From assembly GCA_965221375.1 (NCBI GenBank), contig OZ244883.1:62001-126000 (forward strand): a DNA stretch of 64,000 bases, given 5' to 3'. Shown here piece by piece: positions 8,827-17,447 of this stretch. The position numbers and the translations under genes were made by a program. The DNA is from Poriferisulfidus sp965221375. Lineage in GTDB: Bacteria; Pseudomonadota; Gammaproteobacteria; Poriferisulfidales; Poriferisulfidaceae. Under the pieces are notes generated by a model. That model was not told the origin of the DNA, did not search any database, and saw only the letters and a program-made list of their open reading frames with translations. The first letter of the stretch is position 1. Each line of letters opens with the position of its first letter.

Positions 8827-9639
8827 ATGCGCCTTGAAAACCTTGGTTTGAATATGGCGGGAAAATTTGTTTTTGAGATCGCTTCGCAACCCGAAGCCAT
8901 CACCGAATGTCAGCGTTTGCGCTACCAGGTCTTTGCCCTGGAAATGGGCGCTTCTCTGGAGAGCGCAGCCGAGCAAATCGACGCAGACCCCTACGACCCC
9001 TTCTGTCGACACTTGATTGTGCGGGAAGCCTCCAGCGGCATGGTGGTGGCTTGTACCCGCGCGCTGTCCGATGAAGATGCCCGGCAGGCCGGGGGCTTTT
9101 ACACGCAGACGGAATTCCGGCTGGGCGGCCTGCGCGACCTGCCCGGGCGCAAACTGGAAATCGGGCGCACTTGCGTGCATCCCGAGCACCGCGACGGCAG
9201 CGCCATTACCTGCCTGTGGCTGGGCCTGTCGGAGTTCATGCTCAGCCAACACTACGACTACCTGTTCGGGTGCGCCAGTGTCGACATGTCGGATGGCGGA
9301 CGCCAGGCGCATGCAATCTATCGCAATGCCCAGGAACGCGAGCTGGTCAATCTTGACTTGGGAGTGCAACCACGCATCCCGCTGCCGCAACCGAACCAGC
9401 CCAGCGAGATCAAGGCAGTGATTGACCTGTCCGAATCCGTGCGGGCCATTTTGCCGCCCTTGTTGAAAGCCTATCTGAATCTGGGGGCGGAGATTTGCGG
9501 CGAGCCCTGTTGGGACCGCCAGTTCAATGTGGCCGACATGCTGATTCTGGTGCGACGGGAGCGGATTGCACCTCGTTATGTCCGCCGATTTTTGAAGAAC
9601 GCCCCAAGCGCCCGTTCGCATCTGCCGCAAAATCGCTGA
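8827..9639 (+). CDS. OlsB-like GNAT acyltransferase (putative hemolysin / ornithine-acyltransferase family)
   Basis: A GNAT-fold protein resembling acyl-ACP-dependent N-acyltransferases such as OlsB, which make lyso-ornithine lipid, and autoinducer-synthase-like proteins. Supporting motifs are RLRYQVFALEMGA near the start, KLEIGRTCVHPEHRDGSAI, YLFGCASVDMSDG, and a C-terminal LPPLLKAYLNLGAEICGEP followed by WDRQFNVADMLILV. The first ATG (8827) has GGAATAGG before it; the second (8854, MAGKFVFEI) is also possible. It stands alone with its own promoter region. The substrate amine (ornithine or another) is not determinable, and a PEP-CTERM-associated acyltransferase is another option. Confidence 0.65.
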   Translation: MRLENLGLNMAGKFVFEIASQPEAITECQRLRYQVFALEMGASLESAAEQIDADPYDPFCRHLIVREASSGMVVACTRALSDEDARQAGGFYTQTEFRLGGLRDLPGRKLEIGRTCVHPEHRDGSAITCLWLGLSEFMLSQHYDYLFGCASVDMSDGGRQAHAIYRNAQERELVNLDLGVQPRIPLPQPNQPSEIKAVIDLSESVRAILPPLLKAYLNLGAEICGEPCWDRQFNVADMLILVRRERIAPRYVRRFLKNAPSARSHLPQNR

Positions 9640-9779
9640 CCCGGCGACCGACACACCCAAGCCTTTTTAGGAGAGCGATTAAGTCGCCCTCTGGCAGCCT
9701 ATTGAGAGCTTCAAAAACACCCTGCAGTACGGGGATGCTGTAAAATGAGGCTTGCTTTCCAACCCTGTGGAATCGCGGA

Positions 9780-10112
9780 ATGTTATTTTTCGGCAAAAAG
9801 AAAAAAGACTTCAAGTGCACCATCGCCAACACCGGCGAGACGTTTGAAGTACCGGGCAAGGTCAACCTGCTGCAGGCGGCGCTCAATGCCGGCATTAAAT
9901 GGCCGTGCGATTGCAAAGTCGGCAGTTGCGGCACCTGCCGTTGTATTTTGAAGGAAGGCAAGGTGAAAGCCCTGCATGATTTCTCCTACGTATTGGACGG
10001 TGACATGCTCAAAGAAGGTTATATCCTGGCCTGCCAGTCGCAGCTTCGCTCGGATTTGGTGGTGGAAGTGGATTTCGAACAGGGTGCCCTGGAGAATCTG
10101 AAACTTACCTGA
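9780..10112 (+). CDS. Plant-type 2Fe-2S ferredoxin
   Basis: A 110-residue electron carrier with the plant-type [2Fe-2S] pattern C45-x4-C50-x2-C53 and C85 (DCKVGSCGTC, then ILACQSQ). The N-terminus has a basic patch (GKKKKD). It is a free-standing version of the ferredoxin domain found in oxygenase reductases. ATG 9780 is preceded by a GTGGA/GCGGA stretch. It sits 42 bp upstream of bfd-bfr in the same direction, so it may belong to an iron-storage electron-supply group; the redox partner is not known from sequence. Confidence 0.87.
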   Translation: MLFFGKKKKDFKCTIANTGETFEVPGKVNLLQAALNAGIKWPCDCKVGSCGTCRCILKEGKVKALHDFSYVLDGDMLKEGYILACQSQLRSDLVVEVDFEQGALENLKLT

Positions 10113-10154
10113 GCGGTAGCATCTTCCGGTGCTTTCCCATGTTGCACCCCCACA

Positions 10155-10373
10155 ATGATCGTCTGCTCTTGCGCATGCATCAGCGACCGGGAAGTACGCG
10201 AAGCAACACTTGCCACCCTCCGCGCCGGAAAGCGGCTGACAGTCGCCTCCGTCTACCGCCAACTGAACCGAAAAGCACGATGCGGGACTTGTCGGCCCCT
10301 GATTCTGCAGCTTATTAAACAGACCCGCGCCGACGACACTTCGCACAAGAAACCTGAGAGGCAAACTCCATGA
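10155..10373 (+). CDS. bfd: Bacterioferritin-associated ferredoxin
   Basis: A 72-residue [2Fe-2S] protein that reduces bacterioferritin heme to mobilise stored iron. It begins with the canonical MIVCSCACISDREV (C4, C6) and has the second pair in RCGTC (C43, C46), the CxC-x(30+)-CxxC layout of Bfd. The C-terminal tail is extended and polar. It overlaps the bfr start by four bases (ATGA), giving tight coupling with its physiological partner. Confidence 0.87.
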   Translation: MIVCSCACISDREVREATLATLRAGKRLTVASVYRQLNRKARCGTCRPLILQLIKQTRADDTSHKKPERQTP

Positions 10374-10849
10374 AAGGCGACGAAAAAGTCATTGACTACC
10401 TCAACCGGAGTCTCGCAAGCGAGTTGCGGGCTATTAATCAGTACTGGCTCCACTACCGACTGCTGGAAGACTGGGGCTACCTCAAGCTTGCCGCCAAGGC
10501 CCGCGAGGAGTCGATGGGCGAGATGCAGCATGCCGACCAGTTTGTGCAGCGCATTCTGTTTTTAGGGGGACATCCTAATCTGCAGACCTTGGACCCGCTG
10601 CGTATCGGCCAGAACATCCGCGAAGTGCTGGAATGTGATCTGGAAGCGGAACATGAGGCGCACGCCCTGTACAAAGGCGGCCGCGACGCCTGCCACCAAG
10701 CTGGGGACTATGCCTCGATGCAGCTGTTCGAAACCCTGATTGCCGAAGAAGAACGGCATATTGATTTTCTGGAAACGCAGTTGCGGCTGATGGATGAGAT
10801 CGGCGCCGAGCGCTACGGCCTGCTGCAGGCCGGCGGCGCAGACGACTGA
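10370..10849 (+). CDS. bfr: Bacterioferritin
   Basis: A 24-meric iron storage protein with a ferroxidase centre. All diiron ligands are at the expected positions: E18, E51, H54, E94, E127 and H130, and the inter-subunit heme ligand Met52 is present in GEMQHAD. The start MKGDEKVIDYLN is the family consensus and the length of 159 is standard. It overlaps bfd. In a methylotroph with iron-rich oxygenases or ferredoxins this provides iron buffering. Confidence 0.96.
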   Translation: MKGDEKVIDYLNRSLASELRAINQYWLHYRLLEDWGYLKLAAKAREESMGEMQHADQFVQRILFLGGHPNLQTLDPLRIGQNIREVLECDLEAEHEAHALYKGGRDACHQAGDYASMQLFETLIAEEERHIDFLETQLRLMDEIGAERYGLLQAGGADD

Positions 10850-10870
10850 TACCAGAGGTTTTGCTCAAAC

Positions 10871-10884
10871 GCCGCAGACGCGGC
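10871..10884. terminator. Weak hairpin between convergent bfr and dihydroorotase genes
   Basis: GCCGC-AGAC-GCGGC forms a 5-bp stem with a 4-base loop in the 54-bp gap between two convergent genes. There is no proper T-run on either side, so it would be a poor intrinsic terminator; it may work bidirectionally with help. Confidence 0.3.
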
Positions 10885-10903
10885 ATCTATTGTTCAGGTT
10901 GGA

Positions 10904-12244
10904 TCAGTCGCGCGCAAAGCGCAACTGCATACCGACGGCCGGCTCCGTGACCATCCCGTTGCGATAAGCAATTTGGCCCGACACAAAGGTCGTGTCAATC
11001 CGGGCCCGCAACGTCTGTCCCTCAAATACCGACCAGCCGCATTTATGCAGGGCCTCGCCCGGCTTTACTTCCTCACTCGCCTGCAGGTCCACCAGAACCA
11101 AGTCCGCGTAATAACCTTCGCGTAAAAATCCGCGTTCCCTGACTCCGTAACACAAGGCCGGCGCGTGGGCTGTCTTGTGGACAATCTGCGGCAACTCGAA
11201 TATGCCGCGCTGGGCCAACTCCAACAGCATCGGAAACGCATGTTGGGTCATCGGCAAGCCGGCCAACACGTTCTGATACACACCTTCCTTCTCCGACAAC
11301 AGATGCGGCGCATGATCGGTGGCAATCACATCGATACGGTCTTCGCGCACCGCCTGACGCAAAGTGTCCCGGTCCGCCATTGTCTTCACCGCAGGGTTGC
11401 ATTTGAGGCGTCCGCCGTGCTGCGCATAGTCTTCCTCGGAAAAAACCAAGTGGTGTACGCAGACTTCCGCAGTAATACGCTTGCCTTCGAGAGGGCCCGG
11501 CTCAAACAACACCATCTCATCGGCGGTCGTCAAATGCAGCACATGCAGACGCGAACCATGCCGCTTCGCCAAATCCACCGCCATGGAGGAAGAAGCCCAA
11601 CAAGCCTCCCGACTGCGAATCTGTACATGGCAGTGCATCGGGATGTCATCGCCGTAACGCTCGACATGTTCGGCCAAGGCCGCCTCAATCATGGGTGTAT
11701 CCTCACAATGCGTGGCGATCAATACCGGACTGTCGGCAAACAGCTGCTCCAACGCCTGCGGGTCATCAACCAGCATGCTGCCGGTGGAGGCGCCCATAAA
11801 AATCTTCAGCCCGCACGCCTTCTCGGGGTCCAGTCGTCGAACTTCCTCGATGTTGTCGTTGGTCGCTCCCATATAAAACGCATAGTTGGCGTGCATGGCG
11901 CCGGCAGCCCGCGCCAATTTGTCGTCCAATCGCGCATTCGTGATCACGGGGGGCTGGTTGTTGGGCATCTCCATCACCGAGGTCGTACCTCCGGCCACAG
12001 AAGCACGCGACTCCGACTTGAAAGTCGCTTTGTGAGACTGGTCGAAATCCCGAAAATGCACCTGGTCGTCGATCATGCCCGGCAGCAGATGCAGTCCCGA
12101 GGCATCAATGACTTCGTCGGCAGACTCCGCCGACAGGTCCGCTCCCAACTTTTCGATTCGTCCGTCCCGCACCAGCAGGTCCGTTTCAAAAACCTGGTTT
12201 TCGTTTACCGCCGTCGCGTTGACAATCAGGTAGGAAGCGCTCAT
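10904..12244 (-). CDS. pyrC: Dihydroorotase (amidohydrolase, DDQVHFR subfamily)
   Basis: Cyclises carbamoyl-aspartate to dihydroorotate in pyrimidine synthesis. The metallo-dependent amidohydrolase barrel shows GMIDDQVHFRDFD, GGTTSVMEMPNN, the carboxylated-Lys segment GLKIFMGAS, metal His in IATHCED and LHVLHLTT, and the catalytic Asp in IATDHAPH. The first His of the usual HxH pair is Gln (DQVH), a substitution I recall from some class I-like dihydroorotases. ATG 12244 (MSASYLIVNAT) fits the family start; an in-frame ATG at 12268 adds 8 residues. It stands alone on the minus strand. A hydantoinase-like activity is the main alternative. Confidence 0.85.
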   Translation of the reverse strand: MSASYLIVNATAVNENQVFETDLLVRDGRIEKLGADLSAESADEVIDASGLHLLPGMIDDQVHFRDFDQSHKATFKSESRASVAGGTTSVMEMPNNQPPVITNARLDDKLARAAGAMHANYAFYMGATNDNIEEVRRLDPEKACGLKIFMGASTGSMLVDDPQALEQLFADSPVLIATHCEDTPMIEAALAEHVERYGDDIPMHCHVQIRSREACWASSSMAVDLAKRHGSRLHVLHLTTADEMVLFEPGPLEGKRITAEVCVHHLVFSEEDYAQHGGRLKCNPAVKTMADRDTLRQAVREDRIDVIATDHAPHLLSEKEGVYQNVLAGLPMTQHAFPMLLELAQRGIFELPQIVHKTAHAPALCYGVRERGFLREGYYADLVLVDLQASEEVKPGEALHKCGWSVFEGQTLRARIDTTFVSGQIAYRNGMVTEPAVGMQLRFARD

Positions 12245-12406
12245 GAAACTATATTTTGAAGGCAGCATTTATTGTACGGGAAACCTGCCATCCCGACCCC
12301 AAAAAATTCGCTGTGCGATTGATTGCCGAGAAAATATTCATGGGGGCGATAGCTTAATGTTCGCGTAATAGGAAATATTTGATATTGGTAAAATGCTTTC
12401 GAGCGC

Positions 12407-12480
12407 GCGGGTGTAGTTCAATGGCAGAACTTCAGCTTCCCAAGCTGATAACGAGGGTTCGATTCCCTTCACCCGCTCCA
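12407..12480 (+). tRNA. tRNA-Gly (anticodon CCC)
   Basis: A 74-base cloverleaf with acceptor stem GCGGGTG/CACCCGC (12407-12413 and 12470-12476), D-arm TAGTTCAATGGCAGA, anticodon stem TCAGC/GCTGA around loop TTCCCAA (anticodon CCC, reading GGG), T-arm GAGGGTTCGATTCCCTTC, discriminator T and encoded CCA. A TAAAAT at 12389-12394 may be its -10. The next coding start is only 16 bp downstream with no terminator between, so the tRNA is probably the leader of the TrpD-like operon and is cut out by RNases. Confidence 0.97.
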
Positions 12481-12496
12481 TTGTCCGCCAGAGCCC

Positions 12497-13585
12497 ATGA
12501 ACGAAACCGCGACTTTGACCGAGCCGGCCACTTTTATGCGCAGTGTCCTGCAGCGCATTGCCACCGGGCCGGAATACAGTAAGGATATTTCGCAAGAAGA
12601 AGCCCGCGAGGCGCTGAACATTATTCTGGACGGGAAAGCCGACCCCGTACAAGCCGGCATTTATTTCATTGCCTTGCGCATGAAACGCGAGACGCTGGAG
12701 GAAAACGCCGGGTCCCTGGAAGCCTTACTGGAACACACGCAAACCGCCGAGGCCCAAGTGCCACGGGTGGTTGATATTGTCGAGCCTCTGGATGGCTGTA
12801 TCCGCGGGTTACCGATGGGGGCCTTTTTGCCTGCCGTGCTGAGCGCGTGCGGGACTCCCGCCCTCTGCCAGGGGGTTGAGTCGGTCGGACCCAAATTCGG
12901 AGCGACTGTCCAGCAGGTCCTGCAAGCATGCGGAGCAGATACTCACCGCACCTCCGAACAGGTCGCCGCGCAAATCAGTGATGCAAACTGCGGTTGGGGC
13001 TATCTGGACCAGGCCCAAGCGTGCCCCGCTCTCCATCAGTTGCGGGAATTGCGCACCCGCATCGTCAAACGTCCCGTGCTGACTACCGTTGAAGTGTTGC
13101 TGCGCCCGATTCGCGGGCAGGAATCCACCCACCTGATTACCGGTTACGTACACAAACCTTATCCGCCGGTGTACGCACATCTGGCCCGAGTGGCCGGGTT
13201 CGATTCGGCTTTGATTGTGCGGGGAGTCGAAGGCGGAGTCTTTCCCTCCTTGAAACAATCGGGCAAGGCCTTCGAGGTCTACGGAGACGCGGAAGAAGTG
13301 GCCTGGGATTTTCATCCCAACGAGTTGGGCTATGCGAGTGAGCACCGTACAGTGCCTTTATCACAACCCAAGATTGCAGCCGACCAAATCGTCCAGGAAG
13401 CCGCCCAGGCGGGCCAGGAGGCCTTGGCCGGAAAAGCAGGCCCCGCTCAGGACAGCCTGACTTATGCGGCCAGTGTGATTTTGGCGCACTTGGACCGGAA
13501 TCACGATCTCAAGGGCTACCATCGCACCGCTTGCGAGGCTCTGAACAGCGGACAAGTGAAAGCAATTTTTGAGGCCGGATTATGA
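12497..13585 (+). CDS. TrpD-like (anthranilate phosphoribosyltransferase family) protein with altered PRPP site
   Basis: A 362-residue protein of the TrpD/YbiB fold: an N-terminal helical domain (ISQEEAREALNIILDG, DPVQAGIYFIALRMK) and a C-terminal a/b domain (CQGVESVGPKFGAT, ITGYVHKPYPPVY, ALIVRGVEGGVFPS). The PRPP-binding GTGGD loop of true TrpD is absent; the equivalent stretch reads VEPLDGCIRGLPMGAF. It is therefore unlikely to make phosphoribosyl-anthranilate and more likely belongs to the YbiB-like/glycosyltransferase-3 subgroup. It overlaps the next gene (ATGA). No other trp gene is near. Confidence 0.72.
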   Translation: MNETATLTEPATFMRSVLQRIATGPEYSKDISQEEAREALNIILDGKADPVQAGIYFIALRMKRETLEENAGSLEALLEHTQTAEAQVPRVVDIVEPLDGCIRGLPMGAFLPAVLSACGTPALCQGVESVGPKFGATVQQVLQACGADTHRTSEQVAAQISDANCGWGYLDQAQACPALHQLRELRTRIVKRPVLTTVEVLLRPIRGQESTHLITGYVHKPYPPVYAHLARVAGFDSALIVRGVEGGVFPSLKQSGKAFEVYGDAEEVAWDFHPNELGYASEHRTVPLSQPKIAADQIVQEAAQAGQEALAGKAGPAQDSLTYAASVILAHLDRNHDLKGYHRTACEALNSGQVKAIFEAGL

Positions 13586-14016
13586 CGTCGACCGACCCGG
13601 CTTCAGAATTGAATCTGCAAAGCGGCATCGCCGCTTTTGCTTCGAAACAATTTTCGCGGGCCCAACAGCTGCTCACTCCCTTGGCCGAGCAGGGAGAACC
13701 GGAAGCCCAATACCGTTGCGCCATCATGTACCAGAACGGCTTGGGGTGCGTGGCCGACGAAGCACGGGCATTCGCCTGGATGAAGGCCGCCGCCGAAGCG
13801 GGTCTGGGGCTGGCGCAACACGGTTTGGGGTTCATGTATATGGAAGGCGAATGTGTCTCCCAGGATGGGGCGCAAGCCGTGCATTGGTTTGAACAAGCCG
13901 CCGCCCAGGGGCTGGCCGGCTCCCTGACGACGCTGGCGATGATGTACGACGAGGGGCGGCTGGTGCCCCAGGACAAGGAAAAGGCCCGCGAGTTGTACAA
14001 GCGGGCCGGGTTTTAG
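13582..14016 (+). CDS. Sel1-repeat protein
   Basis: A 144-residue soluble protein made almost entirely of three Sel1-like repeats (QYRCAIMYQNGLGC, QHGLGFMYMEGECV, LTTLAMMYDEGRLV), each followed by a helix of the AFAWMKAAAEAG type. No signal peptide is present. Such proteins act as adaptors. Its start overlaps the TrpD-like stop (ATGA) and the MoxR gene begins 5 bp after its stop, so it is probably a partner of the ATPase module. Confidence 0.82.
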   Translation: MTSTDPASELNLQSGIAAFASKQFSRAQQLLTPLAEQGEPEAQYRCAIMYQNGLGCVADEARAFAWMKAAAEAGLGLAQHGLGFMYMEGECVSQDGAQAVHWFEQAAAQGLAGSLTTLAMMYDEGRLVPQDKEKARELYKRAGF

Positions 14017-14021
14017 GTCTC

Positions 14022-15068
14022 ATGCGCCCCTCGCATCTGGCGCGAATCCTAGAGGAAGAGTTCCGCAGTGCGGAGCAGGGCCAGCATACTCCGGTGATGA
14101 TTTGGGGACCGCCGGGCATCGGCAAATCGCAACTGGTCGCACAGGCCGCCGCCCAGCATGAAGCCCCGATGATTGATATCCGCCTTTCGCAAATGGAACC
14201 CAGCGACCTGCGCGGCATTCCCTTTCGCATCGACGACTTGGTGGAATGGGCGCCGCCGGCCATGTTGCCGGATACACAACGGCATGGCTCGCACGGTATC
14301 CTGTTTCTGGATGAGATTACTGCCGCCGCACCGACCGTATCTGCTGCCGCCTACCAGTTGATTTTGGATCGCCGTCTCGGGCACTACCACGTCCCGGAGG
14401 GCTGGGCTATCTTCGCTGCCGGGAATCGCCAGGGAGACCGGGGCGTTACCTATTCCATGCCGGCCCCCTTGGCCAATCGCTTCTCACATTTCGAGTTGGA
14501 ACCCCACCTGGACGATTGGACCGCATGGGCCTACTGGCGCGGCCTTGATGAGCGCATCATTGGTTTTCTGCGGCTGCGTCCGGAGTTGTTGTTTGATTTC
14601 GATGCCTCCAAAAACCCGACTGCGTTCCCCTCCCCGCGTTCGTGGGAATTCGCGCATCGCGCGGTACAGAAATTTGAAACGGATGCCTCCGTATTGAACG
14701 ACGCTTTACAAGCCTGCGTGGGCGCCGCCGCCGGCTCGCAACTGCACGCCTTCATTCAACACGCGGCCGAGCTGCCGGATTTGGATGCCATTGTCGACGG
14801 CACCGATGACACCGTGCCGGAATCGGTGGATCTTCAGTACGCGGTCGCCGCGGCGTTGGTCGGACGGGCCCTGCGGGCCCAGAATGAGGATAACGGACCG
14901 AAAGTTTTGGGTGCGGTTCTCACTTACGCGCAGAAATTTCCGCAACGTGAAATCGGCGTGATGCTGGTGTGCGACCTGCTGCGTTGCCTCGGACACGATC
15001 CGGTTTTCGAAGCACCTGAATTTGCCCCGTGGGCGGAACAAGTCGCCTCGCTGCTGATTTACGAATAA
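14022..15068 (+). CDS. MoxR-type AAA+ ATPase
   Basis: A 348-residue AAA+ protein. Walker A is GPPGIGKS at 29-36, Walker B with sensor context is GILFLDEITAAAPTV, and the arginine-finger region is SMPAPLANRFSHFEL. IFAAGNRQGDRG is the sensor 1 strand. MoxR ATPases work as chaperones that mature or activate metal or cofactor proteins together with VWA-domain partners. The next gene overlaps by one base (TAATG) and encodes just such a partner, so the two probably form a functional pair. Confidence 0.87.
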   Translation: MRPSHLARILEEEFRSAEQGQHTPVMIWGPPGIGKSQLVAQAAAQHEAPMIDIRLSQMEPSDLRGIPFRIDDLVEWAPPAMLPDTQRHGSHGILFLDEITAAAPTVSAAAYQLILDRRLGHYHVPEGWAIFAAGNRQGDRGVTYSMPAPLANRFSHFELEPHLDDWTAWAYWRGLDERIIGFLRLRPELLFDFDASKNPTAFPSPRSWEFAHRAVQKFETDASVLNDALQACVGAAAGSQLHAFIQHAAELPDLDAIVDGTDDTVPESVDLQYAVAAALVGRALRAQNEDNGPKVLGAVLTYAQKFPQREIGVMLVCDLLRCLGHDPVFEAPEFAPWAEQVASLLIYE

Positions 15069-16195
15069 TGGCCGGCGACTCCCAGACCCGACTGGCCCAA
15101 GCGCGTGCCCGGTTGATTCTGGATCACCCGTTTTTAGGCTCCCTGGTTCTGCAGTTGCCGTTGGTCGAGGGCAAAAAATGGTGCCGCACCACCGCGACGG
15201 ATGCCCGCCATCTGTATTACAACCCTGCATACATTGAGCGACTCAACTCGGCCGAAGTGCAATCCGTCCTGTGCCATGAGGCACTGCATTGCGCGCTGCT
15301 GCATCTGCACCGCCGTCAACGCCGCATACGCTCACGCTGGGATGTGGCCTGCGACTACGCCGTCAATCACTTGCTGGTCGCCGAGGGATTGATGTTGCCG
15401 CAAGGCGCGCTGTACGAACCCAAATTCGCGGACATGACCGCCGAAGAAATCTATCCGTGCCTGGACGCTTTGGAAGACGTGCGCACCCAAGACCTGCATA
15501 TGCACGACGATCGACCCGAGGCAGACGACGATGGGTCGGGTATGCCGCCTCCAAGACCCGCGGAGCAAGAGGCCTTGACCGCGACCTGGCAAGACCGCAC
15601 CCTGCGCGCTCTGGATGTCGCGCGGCGGGCCGGCAGATTGTCGGAAAGTTTTGAGCGGCATTTGGCACCGCAGTTGAATCCGCGACTGCCCTGGCGTCAC
15701 CTGCTGGCCCGTCACGCCAGCGCATTGGCGCGCGACGATTACAACTATCAACGTCCTTCCGCTCGGCGTGAAGGTCCAGCCATTTATCCCAGTTTGCGCG
15801 GGCAGGAAATCAATGTGGTCGCCGCTCTGGACACCAGCGGTTCGGTCTCGGATGCCGAGATTTCGGAATTCGTCAGCGAAGTCAACGCCATCAAAAGTTC
15901 GTTGCGTGCACGAGTCACTCTGCTGGCCTGTGACCAGCAATTGTCACCGGAAAGCCCCCAGATATTCGAACCCTGGGAAGAACTGGAGCCTCCGCACACG
16001 GCAACAGGGGGCGGCGGCACTTCCTTTTATCCCGTTTTCGAGTGGGCGGACGAACAGGACCGGGCCCCGGATCTGTTGCTTTATTTCACGGACGCCCGCG
16101 GTCGTTGCCCACAACAACCCCCTTCCTATCCGGTGCTGTGGCTGGTCAAAGGCTCCGCAGCCACGCCCTGGGGCGACCGCATCCAACTGAACTGA
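15068..16195 (+). CDS. HExxH-VWA-like protein (DUF2201-type putative metallopeptidase), MoxR partner
   Basis: A 375-residue protein with an N-terminal metallopeptidase-like domain carrying CHEALH (H70-E71-x2-H74) and DVACDYAVNHLL, an acidic linker around residues 140-165, and a C-terminal VWA-like domain with a MIDAS-type DTSGSVS motif and GGGGTSFYPVF. The start is ATG 15068, overlapping the MoxR stop. Proteins of this architecture are regularly encoded beside MoxR ATPases. The client protein is unknown; the adjacent Sel1 and DsrS-like proteins are candidates by context only. Confidence 0.85.
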   Translation: MAGDSQTRLAQARARLILDHPFLGSLVLQLPLVEGKKWCRTTATDARHLYYNPAYIERLNSAEVQSVLCHEALHCALLHLHRRQRRIRSRWDVACDYAVNHLLVAEGLMLPQGALYEPKFADMTAEEIYPCLDALEDVRTQDLHMHDDRPEADDDGSGMPPPRPAEQEALTATWQDRTLRALDVARRAGRLSESFERHLAPQLNPRLPWRHLLARHASALARDDYNYQRPSARREGPAIYPSLRGQEINVVAALDTSGSVSDAEISEFVSEVNAIKSSLRARVTLLACDQQLSPESPQIFEPWEELEPPHTATGGGGTSFYPVFEWADEQDRAPDLLLYFTDARGRCPQQPPSYPVLWLVKGSAATPWGDRIQLN

Positions 16196-16201
16196 ACGTT
16201 C

Positions 16202-17290
16202 GTGCTGGTCGAAGCCGACCTTTTGCGTCTGAACGTGTTGCTGACGCAGCCCCTGCAGGCGGTGCGTATTGATGAGTCGCGCATGCACCTGGATGCCTTG
16301 ACCGTAAATGGCGAAGCGCATATCGAACTGGACAAGTCTGCGCGTCCCGATGCCTACCTTCGAGAAGTGCGCGCCTGGCTGTCGACCAAAATTTTAGGAT
16401 CACCCGGCGGATATCCGCTTTATATTCGACGCTGGACTCGAATGGGCCAAGCCCGTGACGGATCCCTAGAGCGTTTGCTGCTGCTGGGCGACCCGGAGGC
16501 AACCGCCGCCGTCGTCCATGCCCCGACCCTGACGCCGGAACTGGCCCGACGCGCCTGGTGGGTTGATCCTCGCGCCGATCATGCACGACGCATGCTGGAG
16601 AATCATGAAGTCGCCCAAAGTGAGTTGGGAACCGTTCTGGTGAATTTTTTGCTCGACTATCTGCCGTTTGAAGAACAGCCCCGAGACATCATCGAAACCG
16701 TGCGACTGATTGTGCCGCACTCCAGTTTGACCCAAGCGCAGCAAGAGGATTTGTGGCAGCGAGCGCAACGGCAATCGGCTTATGCGGTCGGATTCCTGGC
16801 CGCCGGCTCAGAACACCTCCCGGCATTGCATCCGGCACACCCGCAACTGGATGCTTGCCGAACTTGTATGGGAGAAACCTCAGGGCAACCGCAAGCAGAA
16901 AAACTGCTGCACACATTGGGGGCGTCTGGGCAGAGCTTTCTGGCCATCGCAAAATTAGCCTTGCGTCGACCTCCTAATCAGGATGTTGTCGTCGCGCTTT
17001 TCAACGCGATCGGGACGGAATTTTCACTTCCCGATACGCGTCGAGATTTTCGTACCCTTGCGGAATTGGATGGTGACATCGACGCTGTACCCGCGCAGGA
17101 TCCGTGGGAGGCAGACTCGAAAATTATTGAACTGCGCCGTTCCATGTTGCGCTTGGCTCGGGTTGGAGAAAGCCTTTTGGATCCCATCTTCGGAATCACC
17201 GATGCCGTCGGTTCCGTCATGCGACGCAAAATTGAGCCGATAAGCCAGCCCCTCAAAGAATGTATTGATAACTTGCTGGCTTCTGATTGA
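16202..17290 (+). CDS. dsrS: DsrS-like protein
   Basis: A 362-residue soluble protein resembling DsrS of sulfur oxidisers in blocks such as VRIDESRMHLDAL, KILGSPGGYPLYIRRWTRMG, ESLERLLLLGDPEA in variant form and LTPELARRAWWVDPRADHA. DsrS has no established activity. It is at the 3' end of dsr operons in some sulfur oxidisers but also occurs alone in other Gammaproteobacteria. No dsrAB or other sulfur-oxidation genes are in the window. The start is GTG 16202 without a clear ribosome site. It is the last gene of the run that begins at the tRNA. Confidence 0.65.
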   Translation: MLVEADLLRLNVLLTQPLQAVRIDESRMHLDALTVNGEAHIELDKSARPDAYLREVRAWLSTKILGSPGGYPLYIRRWTRMGQARDGSLERLLLLGDPEATAAVVHAPTLTPELARRAWWVDPRADHARRMLENHEVAQSELGTVLVNFLLDYLPFEEQPRDIIETVRLIVPHSSLTQAQQEDLWQRAQRQSAYAVGFLAAGSEHLPALHPAHPQLDACRTCMGETSGQPQAEKLLHTLGASGQSFLAIAKLALRRPPNQDVVVALFNAIGTEFSLPDTRRDFRTLAELDGDIDAVPAQDPWEADSKIIELRRSMLRLARVGESLLDPIFGITDAVGSVMRRKIEPISQPLKECIDNLLASD

Positions 17291-17447
17291 ATGCCTATCG
17301 CCGCCCACATCCCAGATGTTTTATGACGGCTTATGCGGAGATTACTATCAGTTTTTCAACTACTTAATAGGGGGAAGATTTTGAACTCGGGTAGAATTGA
17401 ACTTGGGCCCCAACTATACGCAATCCTCTCTGGGCAAAAGCAAACCG

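Noticed and set aside
9702..9746. Promoter TTGAGA ... TAAAAT before the ferredoxin gene
   Set aside because: The spacing is over 30 bp; only the -10-like element is plausible, so no promoter was called.
10871..10884. Strong bidirectional terminator between bfr and pyrC
   Set aside because: The stem is only 5 bp and lacks a T-run on either strand; listed as a weak hairpin only.
16202..17290. Presence of a dissimilatory sulfur oxidation (dsr) cluster
   Set aside because: Only a DsrS-like gene is present; no dsrAB, dsrEFH or related genes flank it, so no sulfur-oxidation claim is made.
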